NCBI GenBank assembly: GCA_031282145.1
Contig: JAITEG010000172.1
Coordinates: forward strand, 1 to 32,964
From: Spirochaetaceae bacterium
GTDB lineage: Bacteria; Spirochaetota; Spirochaetia; Treponematales; Breznakiellaceae
DNA: 32,964 bases
Direction of reading: 5' to 3'
The position numbers were made by a program, and so were the translations under genes. Positions 1-6,715 of the stretch are shown here, piece after piece. Within the stretch, counting starts at the first letter, position 1, and every line of letters starts with the position of its first letter. The notes below the pieces were generated by a model. It saw only the letters and a program-made list of their open reading frames with translations. It was not told the origin of the DNA and did not search any database.

Positions 1-284
1 GCCTGGGCACGGGGGGCCTGGACCGCGGGGCCCCGGGAACGGTTGAGAACCCGGTACTGGATCATGACTTTATCGATGAGCTTCCCCATCTCCCCCCCCA
101 GGGCGTCCACCTCCCGGACCAGGTTCCCCTTGGAAAGGCCCCCCACGGCGGGGTTACAGGAGAGGGCCCCAATACGGTCGGGGTTCTGGGTGATGAGGAG
201 GGTGGAACAACCGAGCCGGGCCGCCGCCAGGGACGCTTCAATACCGGCGTGTCCTCCACCTATTACAATACAGTCATAATCCAT
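1..284 (-). CDS. mnmG: MnmG (GidA) tRNA uridine modification enzyme, N-terminal part
   Basis: With MnmE, this FAD protein makes the carboxymethylaminomethyl group on U34 of certain tRNAs in the cytoplasm. Only the first 94 codons are in the window; the gene runs off the left edge. The protein begins [17 protein letters not shown], the FAD-binding Rossmann motif in its MnmG form. It continues with [23 protein letters not shown] and [15 protein letters not shown], all hallmark MnmG blocks. The start is the ATG at 284-282. No strong Shine-Dalgarno is visible, only GGGG six bases upstream. The preceding gene is the small peptide at 480-563, with a stem-loop between them, so mnmG may have its own promoter. 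An 8-G run lies inside the coding sequence at 92-99. Family identity is very secure. Confidence 0.96.
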   Translation of the reverse strand, partial: MDYDCIVIGGGHAGIEASLAAARLGCSTLLITQNPDRIGALSCNPAVGGLSKGNLVREVDALGGEMGKLIDKVMIQYRVLNRSRGPAVQAPRAQ

Positions 285-348
285 AAATCCCCGTCCGCTT
301 CTTCCTCAAGCCCGGCGCCGGAATTCCCATCGTAGTAGGCCAGAGGGT

Positions 349-378
349 AGTATCCCCTTTTTGGCGATTCATGTTCAA
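349..378 (-). promoter_or_regulatory. Possible sigma-70-like promoter for mnmG
   Basis: On the minus strand, TTGAAC (378-373) and GATACT (354-349) are separated by 18 bases. They lie just downstream of the stem-loop at 407-426 and about 65 bases upstream of the mnmG start. Each hexamer is an imperfect match. The position between an apparent terminator and mnmG makes it reasonable, but this is inference. Confidence 0.3.
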
Positions 379-406
379 GGGGAATACCGTAATTCAGAAT
401 GAAGAA

Positions 407-426
407 CCCAGGAGCAAGCTCCTGGG
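407..426 (-). terminator. Stem-loop, candidate terminator between the OadG pair and mnmG
   Basis: A perfect inverted repeat of 9 bases each side (CCCAGGAGC / GCTCCTGGG) with two bases between them. As minus-strand RNA it folds into an 8-bp stem capped by a CUUG tetraloop. It is followed by the pyrimidine-rich stretch TTCTTCATT, a weak U-tract. It lies 54 bases past the stop of the 27-residue peptide. Read on the plus strand it has no T-tract. Confidence 0.5.
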
Positions 427-479
427 TATGGACCCCGGCCTTCCAATCAAGCGGTACGCTCCCCCCTTTCACGGTATCC

Positions 480-563
480 TTATGAGATCCCTTTAAGCAG
501 GACAAACAGAATGACGCAGAGAAGTATCAATACGGTCCAATAGATGATATACCGCTTCTTCAT
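480..563 (-). CDS. 27-residue single-span membrane peptide coupled to OadG-like gene
   Basis: The frame reads MKKRYIIYWTVLIL, then a run of hydrophobic residues ending VLLKGIS: a positive N-terminus and one membrane helix with almost nothing else. Its ATG (563-561) overlaps the TGA of the OadG-like gene (562-560) as ATGA, the arrangement of translationally coupled genes. That overlap and the membrane-helix composition are the evidence that it is real. By position it could be a tiny accessory subunit of whatever membrane complex the OadG-like protein joins; glutaconyl- and methylmalonyl-CoA decarboxylases have small delta and epsilon subunits. No homologue is recognised. An alternative is that it is the start of a longer protein broken by a frameshift, since the next frame stays open to base 263, but a stem-loop sits inside that frame. 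Confidence 0.5.
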   Translation of the reverse strand: MKKRYIIYWTVLILLCVILFVLLKGIS

Positions 564-817
564 ATCGCGTCCCGTTTTTCCCGGTATTCGGTAACCGCCG
601 CCGAAATTGCCGCGGTAACTTCCGGCGATGCTGTCCCACCGGTGTTTTTGGGAGGGTCTTTTTTCGATGGCCGTATGTCTTTATCCCACCCCATTTTATT
701 TACCACCCGGGCCAAGGCGCTCATGCAAATTATCATAATCCATAAAAAAGCAAACACCACCGCCATTCCAAGTACCGTTAGTATGGCGCTCTGTTCAAAC
801 ATTTCTCCAATAGTCAT
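560..817 (-). CDS. OadG-like small subunit of a sodium-pump decarboxylase
   Basis: An 85-residue protein beginning MTIGEMFEQSAILTVLGMAV. One strongly hydrophobic helix (about residues 9-31) is followed by SALARVVNKMG and a charged, proline- and alanine-rich tail. This matches the OAD_gamma family (oxaloacetate decarboxylase gamma and methylmalonyl-CoA decarboxylase delta subunits): one helix, a conserved hydrophobic-to-polar boundary, then a flexible tail that holds the complex together. The ATG at 817 is chosen because AAAGGA lies about 8 bases upstream. A longer frame from 856 adds 13 residues with no ribosome site. No alpha (carboxyltransferase/biotin) or beta (sodium channel) subunit is in the window, so partners must lie elsewhere. 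The next gene is coupled through ATGA. Confidence 0.75.
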   Translation of the reverse strand: MTIGEMFEQSAILTVLGMAVVFAFLWIMIICMSALARVVNKMGWDKDIRPSKKDPPKNTGGTASPEVTAAISAAVTEYREKRDAI

Positions 818-887
818 GCTCCGTTCCTTTGTCCCTATATTTGGCAAAAACGTCACTGAGTAACACGTTTCACTCCCTTAGCGCTTT

Positions 888-923
888 TCAACCCTTACCC
901 GGCTTCCCCGCCGGGTAGGTTGA
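888..923. other. Strong stem-loop between two minus-strand genes
   Basis: TCAACC (888-893), a two-base bulge, TACCCGGC (896-903), loop TTCCCC, then GCCGGGTA (910-917) and GGTTGA (918-923). The arms pair fully, giving a 14-bp interrupted stem. It lies between the stop of the secreted hypothetical gene (957) and the OadG-like start (817). Neither strand has a good T-tract after it: minus continues AAAAGCGC, plus continues TTTGAGAAAA. It is therefore not a classical intrinsic terminator. It may be a factor-dependent terminator, a processing or stability element, or a protein site. Confidence 0.6.
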
Positions 924-956
924 TTTGAGAAAATAGTAAAAAGGAGGAAACCGGGA

Positions 957-1301
957 TCAGATTCGGAGTTTTAAAAGAATGTTGTTTTTGTCCGCCTTTA
1001 CCGGCGTTTTGGTGATTGGCCGCACGGCCGAACACTTTAGGCCCGATCCGGCGGTAAGAAGACCCGGCGGCATGATGGTCCGCGGGAGGCACGGGCGCAG
1101 GGGGGAAAAACGGTTTTCTTTGGCCTCGACAGACGCCAGAGTACCCATGAAGTGGTCAACCGCCGTTAAAAATACGCCCTGGGCCGGACCTTTCCCCCCG
1201 GGGGCATCCACGGTTGAGGCGCCGAAGGGTGTCAAAGCGAATGTCCCTATGGCGGCAAGCATGAGATACGCGGTTGTCGCACTAAGAAGCCATTTTCTCA
1301 T
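957..1301 (-). CDS. Secreted hypothetical protein
   Basis: A 114-residue frame starting MRKWLLSATTAYLMLAAIG, a clear Sec signal peptide, followed by TFALTPFGASTVDAPGGKGP and a polar remainder. No domain is recognised. The antisense frame on the plus strand shows no comparable signal, so the minus frame is preferred. The ATG at 1301 places the charged n-region correctly. An in-frame ATG at 1316 would add five residues. Neither start has a good Shine-Dalgarno. Upstream on the minus strand, TTGTAC and TATCGT lie 18 bases apart and could be a weak promoter. The C-terminal half looks less protein-like, so the gene could be degenerate or falsely long. Confidence 0.5.
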   Translation of the reverse strand: MRKWLLSATTAYLMLAAIGTFALTPFGASTVDAPGGKGPAQGVFLTAVDHFMGTLASVEAKENRFSPLRPCLPRTIMPPGLLTAGSGLKCSAVRPITKTPVKADKNNILLKLRI

Positions 1302-1673
1302 CGAAAGCAGAACCATAAAAGTACGATAGCATAGGGCGGTAAGTTTGTACAATAAGGGGAACCGCCGGCGGCCTCCGGTAAAAACCGGACAGCGAAACGC
1401 CGGGTTTTGTTTGACCCTCAGGTTCGTGCCGCGCTCTGCCGGCCGCTTGCTCGAATCGAATTTGGCAGCAATCAGAGACAGATCCCGCGGCGTAAGGTGA
1501 TGTATTCGTCCAGTTCACCAGTACCAAAAGCCCTCTGGCCAACACCTTGGGTATTAAACCAGACTTTCGAATAAGGAAAGTTCCGGCCCGGCAAAGAACA
1601 AAGAATTTAAAAAAATCCCCCCTGATTAAAGCAAAACCCCTGGTCAATACCCTATATAGCCATGGGGGTATTT
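1302..1673. other. Divergent intergenic region with short palindromes
   Basis: About 370 bases between the minus-strand secreted hypothetical gene and the plus-strand lipoprotein operon. Seen here: a 10-base palindrome CCGCCGGCGG (1362-1371); a six-base-stem hairpin TCCGGT-AAAA-ACCGGA (1374-1389); and a TATATA box at 1653-1658 just ahead of the operon, without a convincing -35 at the right distance. Transcription from that box would start near 1665. This would put the ATG at 1662 outside the message and favour the start at 1674 or 1677. No RNA gene or convincing small gene was found; open frames here lack signal, motif and ribosome site. Confidence 0.5.
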
Positions 1674-2777
1674 ATGATGAATAGTTGTTTTTTGCTAAAA
1701 AAGACCGGCCTGGGGCCGGCCATACTGCTTTGTTTGACGGCGGCCGCGTGTTTGCCGGGCAAAAATCAGGAAATCCTGCCGGAGCAAAGGATCGCGGAAA
1801 CGGAGATCCTTTCCGCTGCCCCGGGGAAAACCGGGGCCTATACGGTTATCCCGGCTGAGACCGGGGCCTATGCCGCCTTGGGGGAAACCGGGACCTATAC
1901 CGAAGCTCTGGAAGAACTCGCCGAGACGGAGCGGTCCGGTGGTTTTAGCCCGGGGATGGGCTTTACCGAATCAATGCTCCGGGAATGGTCCGGTGATTAC
2001 GGAGGGGCGGTGATCGCCGCTTATAAGGAACTTTCCTGGGCCTATGGCTGCGGCGCCGGGGTGACCAAAGACGATATGACCGAAGGACTGGGGAAGGTCT
2101 TGTCCCTTTACGAGAGCGGCGGGGAAAATTCGGCCCAGGACGGCCTTAGCCTGGGGGAAGAAGCGCGGACTCAAGCCCTGATTGCCGCCCGTGGGGTACT
2201 GGCCTTTCATAACGGGTCATGGACCGAGGCGAGATTGAGCCTGGAAGGACTTGCGGTTGAGGATGAACCCGATTCTTTTGTGCAATGGATGTCGTTGGTG
2301 TGCCGCCTTGAGGAGGGGGAAGGCGTCCGTCAGCTTCTTGCCGCCTATGGGGCTATCCGGGCCCGGTACGACCGGTTTCCCGAATATTGGTATCGGGGGG
2401 CCCGGCATTTTTCCGGGAATATCCGGGGTGAATATGCCGAGCGTTGCATCAACCTGGCCCCTCAGGGGCCCTTTGCGGAGGACTGCCGGGGAATTCTGGC
2501 GGAAACCGTAGGCCTATCTTTTGATGAAGGAAACAGCATCAAGACCCGGGCGGAAATTGAGGAATCAATTATCCGGTCGGTCGCTTCCGGAACCCCCGAA
2601 GTTTTAACGGAACTTTTCGCCCTCCTTTCCCTTCAGGATAATCCCTTCACCCTGTATACCGCCGGAGCCCTGCGGGCCCTGGTAATACAGGAGGATTTCA
2701 GAAACTGGTTTGTCCGGGAAGCGGCCCAAGCCTCGGGGCGTTTGGCGGAACGGCTGCTTTATATTTCCAGGGGGTAA
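1674..2777 (+). CDS. Lipoprotein of unknown function, first gene of the RND operon
   Basis: 367 residues. The N-terminus has a basic KK pair, a hydrophobic stretch and AAAC around Cys26, a relaxed spirochaetal lipobox, so the mature protein should be membrane-anchored. A short low-complexity segment repeats the pattern TGAY/TGTY three times just after the signal. The remainder is alanine/leucine/glutamate-rich and predicted helical, with segments reminiscent of TPR-type pairs, but I cannot assign a family. The start is uncertain. ATGs lie at 1662, 1674 and 1677; GGGGG at 1664-1668 can act as a weak ribosome site for 1674 or 1677, and the signal peptide fits these. The next gene starts 3 bases after its stop. 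A role as an accessory lipoprotein of the downstream pump is inferred from position only. Confidence 0.8.
   Translation: MMNSCFLLKKTGLGPAILLCLTAAACLPGKNQEILPEQRIAETEILSAAPGKTGAYTVIPAETGAYAALGETGTYTEALEELAETERSGGFSPGMGFTESMLREWSGDYGGAVIAAYKELSWAYGCGAGVTKDDMTEGLGKVLSLYESGGENSAQDGLSLGEEARTQALIAARGVLAFHNGSWTEARLSLEGLAVEDEPDSFVQWMSLVCRLEEGEGVRQLLAAYGAIRARYDRFPEYWYRGARHFSGNIRGEYAERCINLAPQGPFAEDCRGILAETVGLSFDEGNSIKTRAEIEESIIRSVASGTPEVLTELFALLSLQDNPFTLYTAGALRALVIQEDFRNWFVREAAQASGRLAERLLYISRG
1827..1898 (+). repeat. Three imperfect in-frame repeats encoding K/E-T-G-A/T-Y
   Basis: ACCGGGGCCTAT occurs at 1830-1841 and 1860-1871 and as ACCGGGACCTAT at 1887-1898, with periods of 30 and 27 bases, both multiples of three. 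Each copy encodes TGAY or TGTY preceded by Lys or Glu. It lies in the linker right after the lipid anchor of the first lipoprotein, a typical place for a variable-length spacer. Confidence 0.75.
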
Positions 2778-2780
2778 AAA

Positions 2781-3428
2781 ATGGGGAAAAAAGCAATGCC
2801 CTTAGGTTTGGTAATCCTGTCGATTTTGGTGATGGCCTGTCATTCCCGGAAGGTGGATGAGGATACTCTCCTGCTCTATGCCCGTTCGGAAGCGGCCTAT
2901 GGGGAAGGGCGGTTTGAGGAGCTTATTTCCCTGCTTTCGGGGGTCCGTTCCTTTACGCCGGCCCTGATCCTGCGGGGTAAGGCGGAATACTTTTCCGGCG
3001 ATTCGAAAGCCGCCGAAGGATCCTTCCGAAGAGCCCTTTCGATCCGGCCGAGCTCGGTGGAGGCCTCCCTCTATTTGGCCCGGTTGCTGCGGGAAAGGGA
3101 GGAACCTGAGGAAGCCGAGGGGATCATCAATACCCTTTTGGAGGATGATCCCGCCAATATCCGGGCCCTCAGACTGGGGGCGGAACTTTACCGGGAAAAG
3201 GGTCCCGCCGGGGAAGGGACCGCCGCGGCCTTACTGGACCGGGCGGTGGAGGCTTCTGCGGAGACAGCCCTGGTTTTTGTGGACCGGGCCCGGTTCCGCT
3301 GGATTGGAGGGAATGGAGAAGGAGCCCTACAGGACCTTCGGAGCGCCAAAAGCCTTCTTCCCTGGGATACCCCCCTGTTCCGGAGTATCGAAAATTTGGA
3401 ATCCGCCATTGAGGAGGCTCACCGATGA
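2781..3428 (+). CDS. TPR-repeat lipoprotein
   Basis: 215 residues. The signal peptide leads to Cys20 in the context LVMAC, followed by helical repeats. The stretch around residues 65-115 (GKAEYFSGDSKAAEGSFRRA, then SSVEASLYLARLLRE and AEGIINTLLEDDP) follows the tetratricopeptide pattern of small residues at positions 8, 20 and 27 and a final proline. At least three TPR units can be recognised. TPR lipoproteins usually act as docking scaffolds on the periplasmic face of a membrane; the partner here is unknown. It starts 3 bases after the previous stop, and its own stop overlaps the next ATG (ATGA), so it is translated within the same operon. The start at 2781 directly precedes a KK basic n-region. 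Confidence 0.82.
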   Translation: MGKKAMPLGLVILSILVMACHSRKVDEDTLLLYARSEAAYGEGRFEELISLLSGVRSFTPALILRGKAEYFSGDSKAAEGSFRRALSIRPSSVEASLYLARLLREREEPEEAEGIINTLLEDDPANIRALRLGAELYREKGPAGEGTAAALLDRAVEASAETALVFVDRARFRWIGGNGEGALQDLRSAKSLLPWDTPLFRSIENLESAIEEAHR

Positions 3429-3925
3429 AAAAGCGCTCTTTTTTCTTTGCCTGCTTTTCCGTATGGGGAAGCCTGGTGTTTCTTTCCGGCTGTCTTTCCC
3501 TGGGGACTTCCCCGGGCAATTCCTGGTCCTCTGAGGACCGGACTAAAATAGCCGGTACCCTGCGGCTCGAAACGGTTACCGTGGATAAGCCCGTGGACAA
3601 GGCTTCGGTGGAGAAGGAGATTCGGGGCAGAGTGCCCCTGGTCTTTCTGAAACGGGGGTACCTCCTGGTATCAGAGGAAGAAACCGCCCAATATCGGGCG
3701 GATATCCGGGCCATTGAACGGGAATATATCGCCGGCTGGAAGACCCGGAGATCCCTCTCGATGGAAGTTTTCATTTGGAAGGATGAGGAAGGGGGCTGGG
3801 ATCCGGTTCCTCTGGCATCGGGCAGGGCTGCGGGAACCGGACAGGCCAGCTTATCCTCATCTCCGGTCACGGATCGTCTGTTGACGACCGCGGTTAAACG
3901 GGCCCTTGGGGCCTTAAAAAAATGA
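3425..3925 (+). CDS. Small lipoprotein of unknown function
   Basis: 166 residues. The N-terminus MKKRSFFFACF and hydrophobic stretch end in a canonical lipobox LSGC at Cys23. The mature part has a small alpha/beta look: RLETVTVDKPVDKASVEKEI, then FLKRGYLLVSEEETAQYRAD, then a strand-rich SLSMEVFIWKDEEGGW. The final segment VTDRLLTTAVKRALGALKK resembles the C-terminal helix of periplasmic proteins that bind or chaperone outer-membrane partners (LptE or DUF4136-like layout). That resemblance is loose. Start and stop both overlap the neighbouring genes by ATGA, which ties its expression to the TolC-like and TPR proteins. Confidence 0.78.
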   Translation: MKKRSFFFACFSVWGSLVFLSGCLSLGTSPGNSWSSEDRTKIAGTLRLETVTVDKPVDKASVEKEIRGRVPLVFLKRGYLLVSEEETAQYRADIRAIEREYIAGWKTRRSLSMEVFIWKDEEGGWDPVPLASGRAAGTGQASLSSSPVTDRLLTTAVKRALGALKK

Positions 3926-5337
3926 AAAAATATGGGGTTTCGGCAATGATATGGAGAAAAATATTTTTTCTGGTTCTCCTTTTTATGGCGGCTTCCGTTC
4001 TTCAGGCTGAACCGGGTATTGGTTTTGCCGAAGCCGCCCTCATGGCGGTGGCCGCGTCGGAGGAGCTTCGGAACGAATACGCCCAACGAAACCTTCGGGA
4101 AGGGGCCTGGATTCTGGGACGGCGGGCCTATTTTCCCCGCCTGTCCTTGAGTGTTTCCGAAGATGATCGGGTCTCCACCATAGGAAACGATTCCTTTTTA
4201 AAAAACTATGGCATCAATCTGGATCAGCTCCTTTGGGATGGGGGAAGAACCGCCATAAGCCGGTCCGTAGAACAGGCGGAACTTACCCTGCGGGGAGCCC
4301 AGCTGGAACGGATGGCCGGGGAAATCGCCGAGGCCGCCCTGGGGGCATATCGGAACGTTCTGTACGTACGGGCCCAACTGGCTATTCGGGATGCCGCCCT
4401 GGAGGCCTTGAGGGAACAGCGGAATATTCTGGTCAGGGAAACGGAACTCGGTCTGGCCCTGCCCGCGGATTTGACCGGGGCGGATCTTACCCTTTCGGGG
4501 GAACAGATAGAGATCCTTTCCCTTAAGATGGAACTGGAGGAGGTGGAACAGGAGTTGGCCGAGACCCTGGGGCTTGAGCGGCTTCCCCCTCTTTTGGAAG
4601 CCATGGATGTTCGTCGGTCTCCGGTATTACCCGGAGAAGCGGAGATCCGTGCCCGGGCCCAAGCCCGGAACCCGGACCTTACCGAAGCCCGGTATGGGAT
4701 AATCAAAAAACAGGCGGAGGCCCGGTATGCCCGCTTATCCTGGATGCCCACCATACGGTTGAACGGAGGATTCAGCCTCAACGGTCAGCGTTACCCCCTG
4801 ACCAGGTATGGCTGGACGGTGGGGCTCACCATCGAATTTTCATCCCCCTGGTTTTCAGGGGGTGTCCAGGGCTCGGCCGGCGGGGAACCGCCCTACGATA
4901 GAAATGCCCGGCTGCAAAATACCCTATCCCCCCTGCCGGAACCCGCTTCGGCTATGACCGGCCGTTCCGCGGATCTGGCCCTTGCCCTGGAACGGAAAAA
5001 ATTTCAGGTGAGTTTTGAAAAGGTGGGCCGTATGGCGGTATTGGCGGCGGAAAAATGCCGGCTCATAAACGGGAAACGGATCCTGGCCCTGGAATCCCTG
5101 GAATTGTCGGCAAAACAGTTCCGCCTCGCGGAACTGCGTCTGGACTTGGGCCAGATCACCCGGCTCGATCTGATGGAAGCCCGGCAGGAATATACCCAGC
5201 GGGAACTGGCCCTGGTGGAAACCGCCATAACCCTCCTGGAGGCGGAACGGGAGGTGGAACGTTTCTTGGATCTCCGGCCCGGAACCTTGGCGGACTTTAC
5301 CGGCGGACATGAATATGGAGATTCCCATGAAGGGTGA
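3922..5337 (+). CDS. TolC-like outer-membrane efflux protein
   Basis: 471 residues with a signal peptide (cleavage probably after LQA near residue 30). The body has two repeated halves of long helices, as in the OEP/TolC family that forms trimeric outer-membrane channels for RND pumps. Typical features are FAEAALMAVAASEELRN near the mature N-terminus, YFPRLSLSVS, LDQLLWDGGRTAISR, RNVLYVRAQLAIRD, LTEARYGIIKKQAEARYARL with WMPTIRLNGGF (second half), and LRLDLGQITRLDLMEARQEY with LLEAEREVERFL near the C-terminus. The inter-half segment around residues 305-345 is rich in Gly, Ser and Pro and looks longer than usual. It overlaps the previous gene through ATGA. An internal ATG at 3946 also fits a signal peptide. 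The next gene begins inside its last codons. Confidence 0.93.
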   Translation: MKKYGVSAMIWRKIFFLVLLFMAASVLQAEPGIGFAEAALMAVAASEELRNEYAQRNLREGAWILGRRAYFPRLSLSVSEDDRVSTIGNDSFLKNYGINLDQLLWDGGRTAISRSVEQAELTLRGAQLERMAGEIAEAALGAYRNVLYVRAQLAIRDAALEALREQRNILVRETELGLALPADLTGADLTLSGEQIEILSLKMELEEVEQELAETLGLERLPPLLEAMDVRRSPVLPGEAEIRARAQARNPDLTEARYGIIKKQAEARYARLSWMPTIRLNGGFSLNGQRYPLTRYGWTVGLTIEFSSPWFSGGVQGSAGGEPPYDRNARLQNTLSPLPEPASAMTGRSADLALALERKKFQVSFEKVGRMAVLAAEKCRLINGKRILALESLELSAKQFRLAELRLDLGQITRLDLMEARQEYTQRELALVETAITLLEAEREVERFLDLRPGTLADFTGGHEYGDSHEG

Positions 5338-6715
5338 TAGTTTTCCCAGGGTATTTACGGGACTAACCACGGGGGCGTTTTTTCTTTTATCCCTGATTCT
5401 GCCGGGCTGCAAAGCCCCTTCGGAACAGGGGGAAACCGAGGCGGTCCGGCAGGTCCGGGGTGTGGTGATTGGGGAACGGAACATACCCCATGAGATCAGC
5501 GGATTCGGGACCCTGTCTTTTCTTAAAAAAGTCGATGTGGCTTCTCCCCAGGACGCGGTGGTGGCCGTGCTTTATTATCGGGAAGGGGATAAGGTCCTAC
5601 CTGGGGATAACCTGGCGCTTTTGGAAAATCCCCAGATTTCCCTGGCGGTGGGCAGGGCGCAAAATACCTTTTCCCAAGCCAAGGCCGCCCTGGACCTGGC
5701 CCGGTCCCGTTTGCTGGAAGGGGAATTCCAGGCGGAAGCCCAACTCCTCAACCTGGAAAAGGCGGAAGCCGAATTGGAACAGGCCCGGAAGGTCCATGAG
5801 GAACAGAAACGGAAACATCAGGGGGAAGAGGCCCTCTATGAAGCCGGGGGGGTTACCGAAGAGGCCATACGGACCGGCCGGTTTTCCCTGGATGCGGAGG
5901 AGGAGAAGCTCCGGCTTTTGGAAAAGGATCTGGAGATCCGCCGTATAGGGTTCCGGCATCAGGATCTGGCCGCCGCGGGACTTCCCCTGCCTAAAAACGC
6001 GGCGGAACAACGGCGTTTATATGTAACCCTGGCCACCGCTACCCTCCGGGCCGAATTCAAGGCTTCCCAAGCCAGTCTTGAGGCGGCGGCTAAGGAACTG
6101 GAATCGGCGAAACTTGCGGAATCGGAACTGGTTATCAAAAGTTCCATGGCCGGAACCGTGGGGGCTCTCTATGTGGAGGCGGGAGAACGGGTCAAACAGG
6201 AGGATAAGATCCTAACCCTGATGGATACCGAATCCCTTTATGGGGTATTTCCGGTACGGGAAGAGGATGCCCTGCGCCTGGAGAAGGGCATGGCCGCCAC
6301 GGTAAGCCTGGATGGAACCGGGGGGACCTATGCGGGCGCTGTGGATTTGGTAGCCCCCATAGCGGACAGTCAGTCGTTTACCTTTTCGGTACGGGTCCTG
6401 CTTTCCCCGGAGAGTATCGCCGGAGGCATGGGGGAAATTCTGCCTAAACCGGGGATGTTTGCCCGGGTTTCCATAACCCTGGGACCTCCCCGGAAGGTTA
6501 CGGTGATCCCCGATTCCGCCATAGTGAATAAAAAAAACAACCGGGGGGTGGTTTTTGTGATCCATGGAAATACCGTTTATGAGCGGGAAATCAATTTCGG
6601 TATATCCCTTGGGGAGGATCGGGAGGTTGAGGCCGGCCTGCTCCCCGGAGATCTGGTGGTGGCGCGGCCTGACGGGGGGTTACGGGATGGGGTATATGTT
6701 TCGGTGGTGGAATGA
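5327..6715 (+). CDS. RND periplasmic adaptor (membrane fusion) lipoprotein
   Basis: 462 residues. The lipobox LPGC at Cys28 anchors it to the membrane, as in AcrA-type adaptors. Domains in order: a half lipoyl motif (about 55-105, with YYREGDKVLPGDNLALLENP); a long alpha-helical hairpin (about 105-260, rich in Ala, Glu, Leu) that reaches the outer-membrane channel; the second lipoyl half (SSMAGTVGALYVEAGERVKQ); a beta-barrel (GVFPVREEDALRLEKGMAA); and a membrane-proximal domain near GVVFVIHGNTVYEREINFGI. The ATG at 5327 is chosen because GGAG (5317-5320) sits six bases upstream. An in-frame ATG at 5309 adds six residues with poor spacing. It overlaps the TolC-like gene by 11 bases. It should bridge this channel and the RND pumps downstream. 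Confidence 0.94.
   Translation: MKGDSFPRVFTGLTTGAFFLLSLILPGCKAPSEQGETEAVRQVRGVVIGERNIPHEISGFGTLSFLKKVDVASPQDAVVAVLYYREGDKVLPGDNLALLENPQISLAVGRAQNTFSQAKAALDLARSRLLEGEFQAEAQLLNLEKAEAELEQARKVHEEQKRKHQGEEALYEAGGVTEEAIRTGRFSLDAEEEKLRLLEKDLEIRRIGFRHQDLAAAGLPLPKNAAEQRRLYVTLATATLRAEFKASQASLEAAAKELESAKLAESELVIKSSMAGTVGALYVEAGERVKQEDKILTLMDTESLYGVFPVREEDALRLEKGMAATVSLDGTGGTYAGAVDLVAPIADSQSFTFSVRVLLSPESIAGGMGEILPKPGMFARVSITLGPPRKVTVIPDSAIVNKKNNRGVVFVIHGNTVYEREINFGISLGEDREVEAGLLPGDLVVARPDGGLRDGVYVSVVE

Noticed and set aside
263-505. 80-codon minus-strand frame overlapping the start of mnmG
   Set aside because: It needs a TTG start with no ribosome site, overlaps the 27-residue peptide and mnmG, and has a perfect inverted repeat in its middle. 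Codon third positions are less G/C-biased than in neighbouring genes. A frameshifted extension of the peptide cannot be fully excluded.
979-1329. 116-codon plus-strand frame opposite the secreted hypothetical gene
   Set aside because: It has no ribosome site, and its composition is typical of an antisense shadow. The opposite strand has a proper signal peptide.
1282-1647. 121-codon minus-strand frame across the divergent intergenic region
   Set aside because: No signal, no domain, no ribosome site; it overlaps the better-supported secreted hypothetical gene in another frame.
3169-4086. 305-codon minus-strand frame opposite the TPR and small lipoprotein genes
   Set aside because: It covers parts of three well-supported overlapping plus-strand genes and has a basic, low-complexity composition typical of shadows.
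6564-6686. N-terminal extension of the first Ig-like lipoprotein
   Set aside because: Although the frame is open from 6564, it overlaps the conserved C-terminus of the adaptor and would bury the lipoprotein signal about 95 residues inside the protein.
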